Positions 1-12,075 of a stretch of DNA of 64,000 bases are shown here, in pieces. Every line of letters starts with the position of its first letter. Position 1 is the stretch's first letter. Both the position numbers and the translations under genes were made by a program. The stretch spans positions 5,040,203 to 5,104,202 of the forward strand of contig CM060131.1 of the NCBI GenBank assembly GCA_030522415.1. The letters run 5' to 3'. Origin of the DNA: Channallabes apus. Lineage: Eukaryota > Chordata > Actinopteri > Siluriformes > Clariidae. A model generated the notes under the pieces. It saw nothing but the letters and a program-made list of their open reading frames with translations. It did no database searches and was not told the origin of the DNA.

Positions 1-780
1 TCTACATTCCTGTCCTGAAGACCAAACCTGCCCATCACATTTTCATCACCTCTGTTCCCTTCCCCAACATGTCCATTGAAGTCTGCACCAATCACCACTC
101 TCTCACCTCCGGGGATGCTCTGCATTACTTCATCTAACTCACTCCAGAATGTCTCCTTCTCTTCTAACTCATATCCTACCTGTGGGGCATAACCACTAAC
201 ATTGAACATCACCCTTTCAATTTCCAGCTTCAGACTCATCACCCTATCTGATACTCTTCTCACCTCTAGAACATTCCTTACAAACTCCTCTTTCAGAATA
301 ACTCCTACTCCATTTCTTTTCCTATCCACACCATGGTAAAACAACTTGAACCCTGATTGTAAGCTTCTAGCCTTGCTACCTTTCCACCTGGTCTCCTGGA
401 CACACAGTATATCCACCTTCCTTCTCTGCATAATATCAACCAACTCTCTCCCCTTCCCTGTCATGGTCCCAACATTCAAAGTCCCTACTTTCACTCCTAA
501 ACTCTTGCCTTTCCGCTTCTCTCTCTGCTTCGAACACGCCTTCCTCCTCTCCTTTTTCGACCAACAGTAGCCCAATTTCCACCGGCACCCTGTAGGTCAA
601 CAGCACCGGTGGCGGTCGTTGTTAACCCGGGCCACGACCGATCTGGTATGGAAATGATATTTCTGATTCGCATCATTGATTTGGCAAATGTTTTTACGTC
701 GGATGCCCTTCCTGACACAACCCTCTGCATACTTGGGACTGGCACAAGAAGACACTGGATTGCGCCCCCTCCCCCCATGG
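1..780 (-). mobile_element. RTE-type LINE, 5' half (endonuclease region), runs off left edge
   Basis: The minus strand from about 780 down to 1 reads as the 5' leader and apurinic endonuclease domain of a non-LTR retrotransposon. In the frame covering 240 to 1 the peptide includes FNVSGYAPQVG and VVIGADFNGHVGEG, which match the APE-type endonuclease core of fish RTE-like LINEs (established family knowledge). The leader near 778-500 reads through as VPVPSMQRVVSGRASDV, a typical start of these elements. The frame is not continuous over the full 780 bases, so the copy is probably decayed. The reverse transcriptase would lie outside the window. Confidence 0.8.
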
Positions 781-2461
781 TTGCATTAATAATCTATTAT
801 TAAAATAAGCTACTAATAAGCTACTTGCTCAATGTAAAAAAAAACAACTGCACCAAAATATATTAATTTGAAAAAAGCTGAACGTAATATTTTTCCTGGG
901 AATTGGGATTAGTTAATATTTTTACTGCTAAAATAACAACAGTGAAGTGGTATAAGTGAATTTTAACATGCTGAAGTTCTTTTTTAAGACAAAACTTCGA
1001 TCTACTTTTTCGATTTCTCATTTGTGATTCCTTCTTAGATTACTGAAAAGGGAGTGTATTTGGCTGCGTATTTATGATAAGTACAACTTAGTATAAACAA
1101 GAAGTAAGAAACAAATTTTTGATTCTTTGTATTAATAAGTTATGCAGAGAGTTCTGCCATACAGAGAGATGGGCAAACGTATGTGGGCTTCAACATGGAA
1201 TAATAATATCACTGATTACATTAAAGCTGATCAGTTTTTTTTGGCTTAACTATTTCTACAAACTCTTTACCCATCAACAATGTGTACTAACACTAGTATT
1301 AAATAAAAATAACTAAATAACACCTGTAATTTTCACCACATTTGTTAGTTTATGTCATTATTTTTATTAGCATATGGTAAATGTAAGAGAGTTTGTTAGG
1401 TGGTTTGTATATAGTTTATGGTGTGTAATTTATTGTTGTCAAAGGTTTTATTGCTCTTAACATACTTATAGTATTCTTTTCTGTAGCTTTAGATCTGTCC
1501 TCAGAGTTTCTATGTGGCACCTGGAATCAGTGCATCAGGTTTGGGTGACTAATAGTCAGTAATATTCTAATTAAAACCGTACATACGTTTCTCTGATCAG
1601 ACAGTATTGTATATTTTTAGTTTGTTTATTTGTATGTGTGGTGTGTGCGCCTTCGTGGACGTGTGAGATATCCTTTTGCTGATGGAAAAAAAAACAATAA
1701 CAATATAAAATAATACATGGGACATAGCCTTTTGAACTTTTACTTAAGTACAAATGTAAAGGGAGGCCTTTTACTTTTACTTGAGTAATATATTCATTAT
1801 CAAATACACTGATTATACTGATGTCTGGTATTTGTCACGTGTCAGAAGAGAAGAACTGACCAGTATCAGGGTGAGGTGGAGACTCTCTTCTTGCATTTAA
1901 TGAACAATGACTCACGCAAACGATATGAGCCTTAAGTGTGAACTCCGGGTTTCTGTGACTGATTTGACCAGAGTACAGGTAACTGATTTTTTTTTACACA
2001 GTTACAAAACATTGAGGATAAAATAATGAACTTTAAAATTTTTATTTCACCCCAGCTTTAAATGCAAAAATTTTCCACTGTACTGAAATTATATCTTCTG
2101 TAAATTGTGCCATCACACATCATTTTCTGATTAAAAGTGATGTGAAGAACTTTTTGCTGAGTCAGACATTATCAAAACGTTTACTGTGCACAGGATGCTT
2201 TGACCACTGACTGCAAAAAAGCATGGATAGTTTATGATTAGTGTTTGATAATGCAACAGAAATGCAAACGTGAAGTGGATTTAGGTCAAATTGTAATGTC
2301 TATTGCATGCACTCCATAGTAAGAGCAGGCATAAATGACCTACAGTAATGTTGTATGTAATGTTCTATATGATTATACAAAATCAATGAAGAGCTTGTTT
2401 GCTTTCAAAATGTATTTTTCATTTTTAAAAATAAAAGGCAATATTGTACATTTAATAAGCA
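781..2461. other. AT-rich intergenic DNA, nothing recognised
   Basis: I see no exon-like coding, RNA gene or recognisable repeat here. Short runs of A and T are common and the open frames are short and uncharacteristic. Confidence 0.5.
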
Positions 2462-2467
2462 TTTATT
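2462..2467 (-). promoter_or_regulatory. blvrb: candidate blvrb polyadenylation signal
   Basis: TTTATT on the plus strand gives AATAAA on the minus strand, about 200 bases past the blvrb stop codon. The position suits a short 3' UTR. AATAAA is frequent in AT-rich DNA, so this is a plausible site only. Confidence 0.35.
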
Positions 2468-2663
2468 AAATCAAATTGGCATACTGCAAAAATAGTTTAT
2501 CAATATGAGATTGTTATACTGCACTGTTATCTATGTACTTAGTGCTTTTGTTCATGTCACAAAAATCTGCCATGTTAAAAAGGCATGTTACAAAACACTA
2601 TGCGTATAAATGCTAGCTTTATATTAACAGAAACTCAGAAATGCTGAAAAGTGCATGGGGAGT

Positions 2664-2818
2664 TTAACTGTATTCTCCACACACTCCCACTGACTTCCCG
2701 TCCCACTCAGAGGTGGAAAGACACTTGACAAAGAAGTGGCCGAGATCATGCTTGGAGATGACTCTTCCTTGCAGCTTGTTTTCAGTGACGGTGTACTTTT
2801 CAGTCAGAGGATGGTTAT
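2664..2818 (-). CDS. blvrb: blvrb exon 5 (C-terminus, stop)
   Basis: The acceptor CACCTCTGCAG precedes ATAACCATCC. The exon encodes [31 protein letters not shown] and ends EYS with a TAA stop. It aligns throughout with the human C-terminus. Confidence 0.93.
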
Positions 2819-5800
2819 CTGCAGAGGTGGCAGAGATATTTATTAACAGCAATGACGACATGGTGTGTGCAGAAAACACGCTTTGAGACTCTGCTGTACA
2901 GGTGAGGGCAAATATTTGCCTAAAAATTATCCTTAGGACACAAATTTAAAAGTATACTTAAGACTTTTAGGATAATCAAAATATTAATTCAGTTAAACCT
3001 TAGACTGCGAACAAAATTCATTCTGGAAATGTGCTTGTATATCAAAACAAGCCTTTATTAATAGCTACTTTACTAATTACCTACTCATGCCTTTATTAAT
3101 TTAAATTTTGCTCTATTATTTATCTATTTATTTATATTTTACTGGTCCTTCTCAAAAAATTATTTGTGATAAAGTTCATTATTTTCTGTAATGTACTGAT
3201 AAACATTAGACTTTCATATATTTTAGATTCATTACACACAAACTGAAGTAGTTCAAGCCTTTTATTGTTTTAATATTGATGATTGTGGAATACAGCTCAT
3301 GAAAACCCAAAATCCCTATCTCAAAAAATTAGCATATTTCATCCGACCAATAAAAGAAAAGTGTTTTGAATACAAAAAAAAGTCAACCTTCAAATAATTA
3401 TGTTCAGTTATGCACTCAATACTTGGTCGGGAATCCTTTTGCAACTTTCTCTTCACAATATCCCACAGATTCTCTATGGGGTTCAGGTCAGGAGAGTTGG
3501 CAGGTCAATTGAGCACAGTAATACCATGGTCAGTAAACCATTTACCAGTGGTTTTGGCACTGTGAGCAGGTGCCAGGTCGTGCTGAAAAATGAAATCTTC
3601 ATCTCCATAAAGCTTTTCAGCAGATGGAAGCATGAAGTGCTCCAAAATCTCCTGATAGCTAGCTGCATTGACCCTGCCCTTGATAAAACACAGTGGACCA
3701 ACACCAGCAGCTGACATGGCACCCCAGACCATCACTGACTGTGGGTACTTGACACTGGACTTCAGGCATTTTGGCATTTCCCTCTCCCCAGTGTTCCTCC
3801 AGACTCTGACACCTTGATTTCCGAATGACATGCAAAATTTGCAACCTGTAGCCCATTTCCTGCACACGCCTGTACACGGTGGCTCTGGATGTTTCTACTC
3901 CAGACTCAGTCCACTGCTTCCGCAGGTCCCCCAAGGTCTGGAATCGGTCCTTCTCCACCATCTTCCTCAGGGCCCGGTCACCTCTTCTCGTTGTGCAGCG
4001 TTTTCTGCCACACTTTTTCCTTCCCACAGACTTCCCACTGAGGTGCCTTGATACAGCACTCTGGGAACAGCCTATTCGTTCAGAAATGTCTTTCTGTGTC
4101 TTACCCTCTTGCTTGAGGGTGTCAATGATGGCCTTCTGGACAGCAGTCAGGTCGGCAGTCTTACCCATGATTGCGGTTTTGAGTAATGAACCAGGCTGGG
4201 AGTTTTTAAAAGCCTCAGGAATCTTTTGCAGGTGTTTAGAGTTAATTAGTTGATTCAGATGATTAGGTTAATAGCTCGTTTAAAGAACCTTTTCATGATA
4301 TGCTAATTTTTTGAGATAGGGATTTTGGGTTTTCATGAGCTGTATGCCACAATCATCAATATTAAAACAATAAAAAGCTTGAACTACTTCAGTTGTGTGT
4401 AATGAATGTAAAATATATGAAAGTCTAATGTTTATCAGTACATTACAGAAAATAATTAACTTCATCACAATATGCTAATTGTTTGAGAAGGACCTGTATA
4501 TATACTTTATTTTATATTATTCATGTTTTTTTCATATCACTATCAGCATCCTTGTAATTGTTTTGTGCATTGTAGAACAAATTAATTAGTTATGTAGGTG
4601 TGTCTAAGTATTGTATTTTATTGTATATGATAGATCACATTTATGATAGAACATAGATTAATTAATTATTTTACTTATATCATACAAGTTAAATAATTAC
4701 TTAATCTATGTTCTATCAATAAATACATGTCTGACATTTATAATAAACCAAACGGTTTGAAAATCGGTTGAAAATTAAGCAAGTTAAGGTGATTTTAATC
4801 GCTGATAGTTCTCTGCCAATGTTAACTAATGCAGAGTAGACGCGGATTCCACCGACACAAGATGGCGGCCGTGCTAACGCATCATTTATTTAAAATATTT
4901 AAAATATAAAAAAATTATTTAAGTATTTAAAATATTAGCTTGTCTTGCAAAACACAGTTGCTCGCAATCCAAGGTTTCACTGTAATTTAAACCGTAAGCA
5001 TGAACTGAGGTAAATCATATTTTACTGCAGAAATATGAGGGTGAGTAAAACATTATTCACAATCGAGTTATATTAAAAATTCTGTTGGCCGCACTGTCCT
5101 ATCAAAACCTTCTACTCAAGGCCACTGTCTCCCTAGTCAATGCGTTGCAGGTGTGAACGTGTTACATCTGTTCATTTGTTACTGCGGCAAAAATGGATGC
5201 TCCACTTGTACCAAAGAACACAAGTGTGCAGTGACTTGTTTTTTGTGGTCTGAAGGTGCTGAAACAACTCACAGAAGGGCATAAACAGAAGCGTGTGGAT
5301 ATCTGCAAACAAACCCTGGATTTTCAATACTCTAAAGCAGGTGAAAGATTCTTCAAGACACTGATTACTGCTGATGAGAAACTGATTCATAACTACGAGC
5401 CTGGGAGTAAAGGCAGAGTATGGAACGGGAACGTCTTTAATCGCCGACCAAGAAAAGGTTCAGTAGTCATCCATCAGCTGGAAAATTGATGCTTATATTT
5501 TTCTGAGATTCTCAAGGGCAGGCATTGACACCTTATTAAGAAAAAGGTTCAAAAATTAACAGAGCTCGTTACAGTGAGATGCTTAATGGAGAGCTGTCGT
5601 CACTCAAAAAAATTCATTTTGAGGTATTAAAGCATCCTGGGGGTCCTATGAGGATGAAGATTCACTTCAGATGAAGAAATGAAGAAGGCAGAGAACTCGT
5701 GCCTTATGAATTGGAACTCAGCCCAAATAATATTTTATGAGGAAATATAAAAGCGTGTTAGATGGAAAAAGTGTGTTGAAAAACAAGGGGAAAATTATGT

Positions 5801-8800
5801 ATTTGTCTTTTATAAAAACCTAATTAAAATTAATTCTGCAACCAGAGTCCGGATATTTCTTTACGCATCCTCCAACCTGTTGTTCATCTCTCTAGTGGAA
5901 ATACAGAAATTTGTAAAAAAAAAAAAATAATAATAATAATTTTTTTTTTCACTCACTCAGGCAAATCCAGTCCTGCAGGCACAGTTTGGTGATTTTGTTC
6001 AACACAGCTGATTCAATTAATGTTAATTGCCAGGTTTGTTACTGTAGGTTGGTTTATTATGTGGAGAATTACAAACTGTGCTGGACTCTGGCCCTCCAGG
6101 ACTGGAATTGGAGAGCCATGATCTAAGCCTTCTGTTTGTTTAACCCTTGCACAGTGTAACAACCTACCAAAAATAAATGAATAATTAATTTTTTTAAACT
6201 GGGGAAAGTAACATTCTGAACACCCAGTCATAGTTTATCCTCTCTCAGTCTTTTATGGGCTGGTTTTGTGGCATGATTGTGCAAACACAGGGCTGATTTA
6301 AAAATTGAATGTTCAGAAAGCATGCATGAGAGTCCAAGTCAAATGGGGGCTTTTGATTGTGAAGAATAAGAAAACACAGTTATGAGATTAAACCTCTATA
6401 TAACTTTATGTCTCTATATAATCCCCTGCTGCACTAATGCGTGGACACCAACAAGGTAGAAAGGTGAACAGGCTGCCTGCTTCATGTCTGAAACGCTAGC
6501 CTCTAATGCCTCTTTTCCACTGCATAGTACGGCACGACACGGTTCAGTTCAACTCACTTCGGTTCGGCTCAGTTTGGCTCGGTTTGCACTTCCACTGCAG
6601 TTTAGTAACGCTTTAGAGTGGGCGGGATTATTCACGTGTCGTTTTAGTTGCGGCGCCGCTACTGCCGTGACATCATCGTAAACGCGCCACAAACAAACAC
6701 ACAACAATGGAGCATATCGACAGCATGGTGTTCTTCATTCTCGGCATGTGGATGTTTTTAACAGCGAGACGAAGGAGTTTGTTTCAAAAGAGGCTGATGG
6801 CAGCCAAAGAAAATTTTTGGTTAATACAAAAAGGTGCGTGCGATCCTTCGCTGGCTGTTCTAAATATAGCGGTTCTGTTGTGTCTCGTGTCGCAAGTTCA
6901 GTGACGCAGGAATGACGATTTTCTCCGGCCAATCAGTGACCAGCAGAGTTTACACGTCACGTTTGGGTAACGGTTCGGCGCGCTTGGAACCTCGGCTGAG
7001 GTGGTACTAAAAAAAGGACCAGGTACCAGGTACTGTTCCCAGTGGAAAACCCCCCAAAAGTGAGCTGAACTGAACCGTGTCGTGCCGTACTATGCAGTGG
7101 AAAAGCGCCATAAGGAACTCCTTTAATGGCCCAAATATGTGGAAATCCTTTACAGAAAATATGTGGGAATAACTCCCAGACGAGTTCCTGTAATGTGCAA
7201 GTTGTGTGTACAGTTCCCACAGACAGATGCGTCTCCTCTCTCCCCATCAATTTTCAAAGGCCAGTGGTTCCACATGCTGAACGTTTCCAGAAACGAATGC
7301 TGTGGGCTCTGAGCCACCTCGGCCAGGATCGTGATTCACAAATGTTTCATTGCGGACAAGTCTCATTACCATATTTTGTTTTAAAAGTCTTCTGTAAATG
7401 TCAATGTGTTTGTACGCACCACATATTTTGCCATTTTTAGAAGCTATACAAAAATCTATATTGGTACTACGTACAACCGCGACAGAAAATCGTACAGTGA
7501 ATGCAAGAACTGTACAAGTAGGCAAGGCTGTTAATATCTATTACCTGCAATGTGTGGAGGCATCACTGCTACATAATCCAGTCCAGACTCTTTTAGCAAC
7601 TGGTACATGCGCTCATGGTCTTCAGTTACAGGAACCAAGCGAGGAGGAACCTTTGCTCGGTCCCACAACAAAAACGCTATGGACAAATACAACATAATGA
7701 TTTGCAATTCATATTAAATCATGTACTGTATTTCAAATACATAAACAGGTCATACCAGACAAGCAGACGATCACTTTGCGGATACCGCGGGATTTCATGG
7801 CCTCCAGAATGTTGCGTGTGCCGTCAGACATCATGGTTGTAGGACCTACAGATCAGATATTTTTTTTATATTAAAACCACTGCCTATTTTTTTATCACAC
7901 AATATGTAATCAAACAGTGATTTCTTTTTAGATATTGTTTTAGATATGAAAAACAAATATGTCCATATTTATTAATTTAACGCTAATAGCTGTATACACA
8001 CAGTATAACTAATTTAACGGTAAGAAGTTTTACTTAATTTATTTCTGATGCTGTCACACTGTAAGTGGGGAACTGTAACATGTCACAGTTGGAATGGCAT
8101 TTAATTTCATAATAGACATGGACCCCACTTACTGGGTTGTGATTTAAAAAAAAAAAACTCATTCTATATACTCTATATGTTACCTGTAATATGTAGCAGC
8201 CTTTTGTGATTAAATAATTGCATATGTCCATGCCACAATGCTTCACTGATTTGCATTGTTTCTGAAGATGGTCATGCTTTTACAGTACATGTCTACGTTT
8301 TACAAAGTTCATTTTAATAAATTCAAATAATGCATAGTTTTTGTATGCAGAACAATAAACAATCATTTCTAAAATTATTATTATTTATTAATTATTATTA
8401 TTATTTTATATTCTTTTTTATATCAGCCAGTCCTACTTGGAAGTAATTCAAAAAGTACACGTTGCCTGGTCATTTTCTGATGTTTGATATGAACATTAAC
8501 TGAAGCTCTGGTCCTGGTGCTTTTATATTTGTACAAGGTCGCAATTTTTGCATATTTTCCTCTGTGCACTTCTCACATCATCAGTCAAACATGGTGGAGC
8601 CAGTGTTATAACACGGGCATATACGAGTGCAAATAGGACTGGGTCACTGATAATATTAATGATATGATTGTATATTAATGTACACAGCTGTATTTTCTGT
8701 TCAGACTCAAGTAAATGCTGCAAAATGCTGCTGTGTGTTTGGCTGTTTAAATAACTGCACAAAAGGTGTACAGCTGTTCTTACTAAAGTGGCAGGTAGTG

Positions 8801-11800
8801 CATGTCAGGTGGCAGTTAGTGCATGATAAATCCACTCATCTTTTACACCGGGAAATTTAAAGCCCCAGTGTGTTGCCCAGTCTCGTGTTTGAGTTGCCTG
8901 ATTACTTAAATATATTAACACAGACTAAGAATATATTAAAGAGTATATTAATTCCCAGCGAGGAGACAATTTTTTTTTGCCTCTTTGCCACCCAGCCAAC
9001 TATGAAAAAAGCTAACTGCTCCGGAGTGTAACATTGGGTGTGTGCCCTGCATCCAGGGTGTACCCTGTCTTAAATTATCTGGGTTAGCCACAGGATAGGT
9101 GGTATAGATGATATGTGGAAAATAAATATCTAGAGCCACCTATTTGGTCTTCCTCTAGACCTCCTGCCTGGCAGTTCCAACCTCAGCATCCTTCTACCGA
9201 TATATTCACCATCTCTCCTCTGAACATGTCCAAACCACCTCAATCTGGCCTCTCTGACTTTATCTCCAAAACATCTAACATGGGTTGTCCCTCTGATGAA
9301 CTCATTCTTGATCCTATCCATCCTTGTCACTCCCAAAGAGAACCTCAACATCTTCAGCTCTGCTACCTCTAGCTCTGCCTCCTGTCTTTTCTTCAGTGCC
9401 GCTGTCTCTAAGCCGTAGAGCATCGCTGGTCTCACCACTGTCCTGTACACCTTTCCTTTCATTCTCGCTGATACTCTTTTATCGCACAACACACCTGACA
9501 GTTTTCTCCACCCATTCCAACCTGCCTGTACCCGTCTCTTCACCTCCTTTCCACACTTCTAACCACATAGCTCACTAATATGACAGGACATCCGAGAGCC
9601 TCTTTCAGAGCATTTAGAAATCTAGAGAGCTGGGTGCCTACTAAGAAATGTTTAATGTATGAGCCAAAAGGCACAAAGTCCACGCTCCTTCAAACTGGGC
9701 CAAAACAACACCTGGCGGGTCAGGCTAATAAATGATTTAATGTCGTGGTAGCATATCAGGGTACTCCCCATATGTTCTTTCTTTGTTTTCTTATGTGTTA
9801 GCTCAAATGTTAGAAATTCACTACTATCCACTTTGGGGAAAATAAGTTTATTTAATTCAATAAAAAAAAAATAGTGTGCCACTCTGACTCACTAAGGTCG
9901 TTTCTTGTGCCCAGGATGATGATCACAGCATCCTGACCCTCCAAAGTCTTCTTCACATTGTCTTTGTTAAGGGCATCTCCCACCACAACTCGGGAAGCCT
10001 TATGGTCAGCGGGCAGCCTGGACCGGTCCCTCACCAACACAGTGATATTATAACCTGGAAGAAAAATAAGGAAAAACATGTTGAATAGGACACCAGCGCA
10101 TGACTTCAGCATCAGCCTGAATGGAAATAGGGCTCCGAGATGTCTTTAGGTGCGTATGAAACCATCTTTTATTATACTGCCATTTTTTATTTTATTAACG
10201 AGGTTTCTGAACAAAACCTAGTCACGAGTCTTACAAGGAAGGCATGTGTCACCTGCCCAATGAACTTTCTACACGTTTTTATTGTGTACAGGGAAAAAGT
10301 GATGTCATTACAAAATGAAATAGCTTGTGCACATCCATGAAGGTTTGGTAAAATTCCCACAAACGGTTTCAGAAAAGTTGCAAAAAGAGGAAAAGTGTGA
10401 GACGATGGACGATTGTAAAGCCTCTGTCTATGAGTGATCCCTATGTGTCTCCCATGCTTTGCATTAGACAAAATTACCTCGTGCAACAGTTGTGCATAAC
10501 ACTCTGTGTTTTAAGAGCGAGTAATTAGATAATACTGAGTAGCTCAGACTTATAGTAGACTGGAAAAGCAGATAATGTGAAAACACCCGACACTTTTTTT
10601 AGAGACAGTGGTGAAAGCTTCATGTACAAAGCAAAGTTTTTCTAAACTGTCTCACTATAGATGCAAAAGAGGAGTGATGGCACAACGTACTGTACCAGAG
10701 ATGTCATTTCAGTACAGTGGAAAATTCCAGCATTTAACTGCTGGATGCTCTTTTAAATTGTACGAGTATGGATTGGTTGGAAGTGGCAAGATGGCACAGT
10801 TTACTCCTACATGCAACTTATAGAGCAGACTTTCTGTGCATGCTCTCCTCATGCCCACATCAAAATGAGTGAATGTGTGTAAATTCATACTCATAATGAT
10901 GCTGTCATTTGATGTTAAATTAGAATTAGAATTTAATTTAACTTAAGCGTTCTGCAACCATGACAAGTGTATGCCTTCCTTGTGCGCCGTGTTCCTGAGA
11001 TCTGAATCCACCACAACCATGAGCAAGAAAAAGTGTCTATTTAAGGTAAATGAATGAACTGCATGAATTCATTGTATTTTATTTTTATTTCTGATTAGGA
11101 AAAACATTTCTAAAAGAATAATGCTGATGGTCCCTGGCAGATATCGAATTAAATGTGGACCACCCTCTCTTGAGCGAACAGATAAAAAGGTAAACTGATT
11201 GTTCAGTCTTATCGCTGCGACCTGCTGTGCACCATGACTCAACAAAAAATGTGTTTCAGAAACGTCTGCATGAAAGCTGTGTCACGAGCAGAGTAAGCAA
11301 CTGAAATAAAGAAGTAACAAGGACTCGATTCTGATTGCTCAGCATCCTAGAACGAAGTACCTGGTGCTGAATTAACTCAATGTCCTAGAAAACCTGCAGT
11401 GTTTGTAAGAGTTAAGAAAATACTCCAAAAGGGTGGGGGAAAGGGGGGGGGGGGTGGAACTTATAGTGGTAGATGCCACTATAATTACTGCAATAAAATT
11501 TGTCCTTGCTCATGTTCAACCTAGAATAATAGCCAGCGTTGCAAAAATTTTTTTACCATGTCAGTTTGATTCCACTTTATGTAAAACGTTTAAAGGTGAA
11601 ATGCGTTAGACTAATAAATTTAATTTAGCTTCAAAACGTATTAATATCAGTAATAAAATAATATGGTTTATAATAGAGTTTATATATTACATGAATATCA
11701 CATGCACACCTCTTTAATGATTTTCCAGTAATGCAAAAGGTGTTATTGCGCTGCTACTGCGGTTATAAAACTATTGTTATTAATTGTACAGAAAATGGCT

Positions 11801-11890
11801 CTCACCTGCTGCCGCTGCAATAGGTAACGTCGCCAAGCCTGTCATTCCGGTCGAGCCAAATATCGCCACGTTTTTTACCGAATCAGACAT
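2664..11890 (-). CDS. blvrb: blvrb, biliverdin reductase B / flavin reductase (complete, 5 exons)
   Basis: This gene encodes a cytosolic NADPH-dependent reductase of flavins and beta-type biliverdins, a small Rossmann-fold SDR-like protein. Five exons (11890-11806, 10054-9893, 7845-7756, 7676-7545, 2818-2664) have GT/AG borders and compatible phases and sum to 624 bases, or 207 residues plus stop; human BLVRB has 206. Visible features are the nucleotide-binding loop FGSTGMTG at residues 11-18, [13 protein letters not shown] with the cofactor-binding arginines, ILGTRNDLS, and CLSAFLLWD with Ser112, equivalent to the active-site serine 111 in human. The histidine of [10 protein letters not shown] (His154) is also kept, and the C-terminus shows [11 protein letters not shown]. 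The start is the only ATG directly before the Rossmann loop. Intron 4 (4.7 kb) is filled with transposons. The next gene, sptbn4, is divergent. No frameshift or missing key residue was seen. Confidence 0.95.
2990..4983. mobile_element. decayed DNA transposon hosting a nested Tc1 copy
   Basis: The left end (CAGTTAAACCTTAGACTGCGAAC) and the right end (GCTCGCAATCCAAGGTTTCACTG) are imperfect inverted repeats. They flank AT-rich DNA that is interrupted by the Tc1 element at 3142-4496. The ends resemble the TA-target mariner/pogo-like class with a start like CAGTGAAACCTTGGATTGCGAG. Related fragments occur near 32020-32210 and 54830-54915. Boundaries are approximate. Confidence 0.45.
3142..4496 (-). 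mobile_element. Tc1-like transposon with broken transposase and ~210-bp TIRs
   Basis: Inverted repeats of about 210 bp (3142-3355 and 4290-4496) start with CAGGTCCTTCTCAAA-type ends and are flanked by TA. The minus strand carries a transposase starting near 4168 ([19 protein letters not shown]). It has a helix-turn-helix ([18 protein letters not shown]), then in another frame [17 protein letters not shown] and [14 protein letters not shown]. At least one frameshift and the split of the C-terminal part make it inactive. It sits in blvrb intron 4, inside an older element. Confidence 0.88.
5190..5835 (+). pseudogene. mariner-family transposase relic
   Basis: The frame at 5256-5489 encodes [17 protein letters not shown] and [15 protein letters not shown], which correspond to the mariner block around GDE..VHHYEP. 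Near 5700-5810 the plus strand reads [21 protein letters not shown], the mariner C-terminal signature. The reading frame is broken between the two. It lies in blvrb intron 4 with no recognisable ends. Confidence 0.7.
5957..6115. mobile_element. short inverted-repeat element (hAT-like MITE)
   Basis: The left edge (AAATCCAGTCCTGCAGG) and the right edge (CCCTCCAGGACTGGAATT) are inverted copies around about 160 bases. Elements with AATCCAGTCCTGGAGGGCC ends are common in fish and usually placed in hAT. I do not see a clear target duplication. Confidence 0.5.
6507..7110. mobile_element. 604-bp non-autonomous Harbinger-like element
   Basis: Inverted ends of about 50 bp begin TGCCTCTTTTCCACTGCAT on the left and, in reverse complement, TGGCGCTTTTCCACTGCAT on the right. 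The trinucleotide TAA directly abuts both ends (6504-6506 and 7111-7113), a 3-bp duplication typical of PIF/Harbinger. A 65-codon frame from 6707 has no recognised domain. The interior is GC-rich compared with its surroundings. The superfamily call is inference from target-site length. Confidence 0.65.
7111..7544. other. blvrb intron 4, unassigned 3' part
   Basis: Unique-looking sequence between the Harbinger-like element and exon 4. Open frames here lack any motif I recognise. Confidence 0.4.
7545..7676 (-). CDS. blvrb: blvrb exon 4
   Basis: The 132 bases encode [14 protein letters not shown] through [10 protein letters not shown]. The acceptor is CCATAG and the donor GCAG|GTAATA. The last base joins exon 5 to make an aspartate codon, as in the human GD/AD position. 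Confidence 0.95.
7756..7845 (-). CDS. blvrb: blvrb exon 3 (active-site serine)
   Basis: Ninety bases encode [18 protein letters not shown] through VIVCLS, ending at Ser112, the equivalent of human Ser111. The acceptor is CTGTAG and the donor TCTG|GTATGA. Phases match exons 2 and 4. Confidence 0.95.
9035..9112 (+). repeat. SINE 3'-tail fragment
   Basis: The stretch TGTGCCCTGCATCCAGGGTGTACCCTG followed by AGGATAGGTGGTATAGATGAT matches the 3' part of the tRNA-derived SINE seen in full at 36736 and 55454. It is diverged and 5' truncated. Confidence 0.6.
9118..9560 (-). mobile_element. RTE-type LINE, 3' fragment of reverse-transcriptase ORF
   Basis: The frame from 9543 to 9130 on the minus strand is open for 137 codons. 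It reads as the C-terminus of a fish RTE-like polyprotein: [65 protein letters not shown]. The copy is 5' truncated and sits in blvrb intron 2. It belongs to the same class as the element at 1-780 but is a separate insertion. Confidence 0.85.
9893..10054 (-). CDS. blvrb: blvrb exon 2
   Basis: The acceptor TTCTTCCAG precedes GTTAT and completes a glycine codon from exon 1. The 162 bases encode [15 protein letters not shown] through GTRNDL. The donor reads CTTA|GTGAGT. Confidence 0.95.
10055..11805 (-). other. blvrb intron 1, nothing recognised apart from a G-tract
   Basis: A G-rich run (about 11429-11457, including twelve or so consecutive G) is the only distinctive feature. No exon or repeat family was recognised. 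Confidence 0.5.
11806..11890 (-). CDS. blvrb: blvrb exon 1 (start codon, NADPH-binding loop)
   Basis: ATG at 11890-11888 opens residues 1-28, [18 protein letters not shown] and onward. The donor is CAG|GTGAGA, phase 1. The glycine-rich loop aligns with the human GATGQTG loop. Confidence 0.95.
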
Positions 11891-12075
11891 TTTGCTGTGC
11901 TTGCAGACTTTATTCCAGTGAAAACCAACAGATCGGAGCTGTAGCGGTTGTTATCAGGAGCGCCTCTCTCGTACCCGATTCAGTTCAGTCAAATACGTTT
12001 CACTCTGGTCACGTGAGAACAGCTGGTCCTGGCGGGAGGGGAATCGCGTGACGTCATCATGTGAGACGGAAGTAT
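11891..12075 (-). promoter_or_regulatory. blvrb: blvrb promoter region with E-box and CRE
   Basis: Within 190 bases upstream of the blvrb start are a palindromic E-box TCACGTGA (12009-12016) and a perfect cAMP-response element TGACGTCA (12049-12056). The GC-rich stretch GGCGGGAGGGG lies between them. There is no TATA box at a suitable distance. CREB/ATF and USF/Myc-type factors bind such sites by established knowledge; use here is inferred. Confidence 0.55.

Larger units (their letters stand above)
7846..9892 (-). other. blvrb intron 2, contents
   Basis: About 1.1 kb of unassigned AT-rich sequence is followed by a short SINE tail (9035-9112) and a LINE 3' fragment (9118-9560). No additional exon-like sequence is seen. 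Confidence 0.5.
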
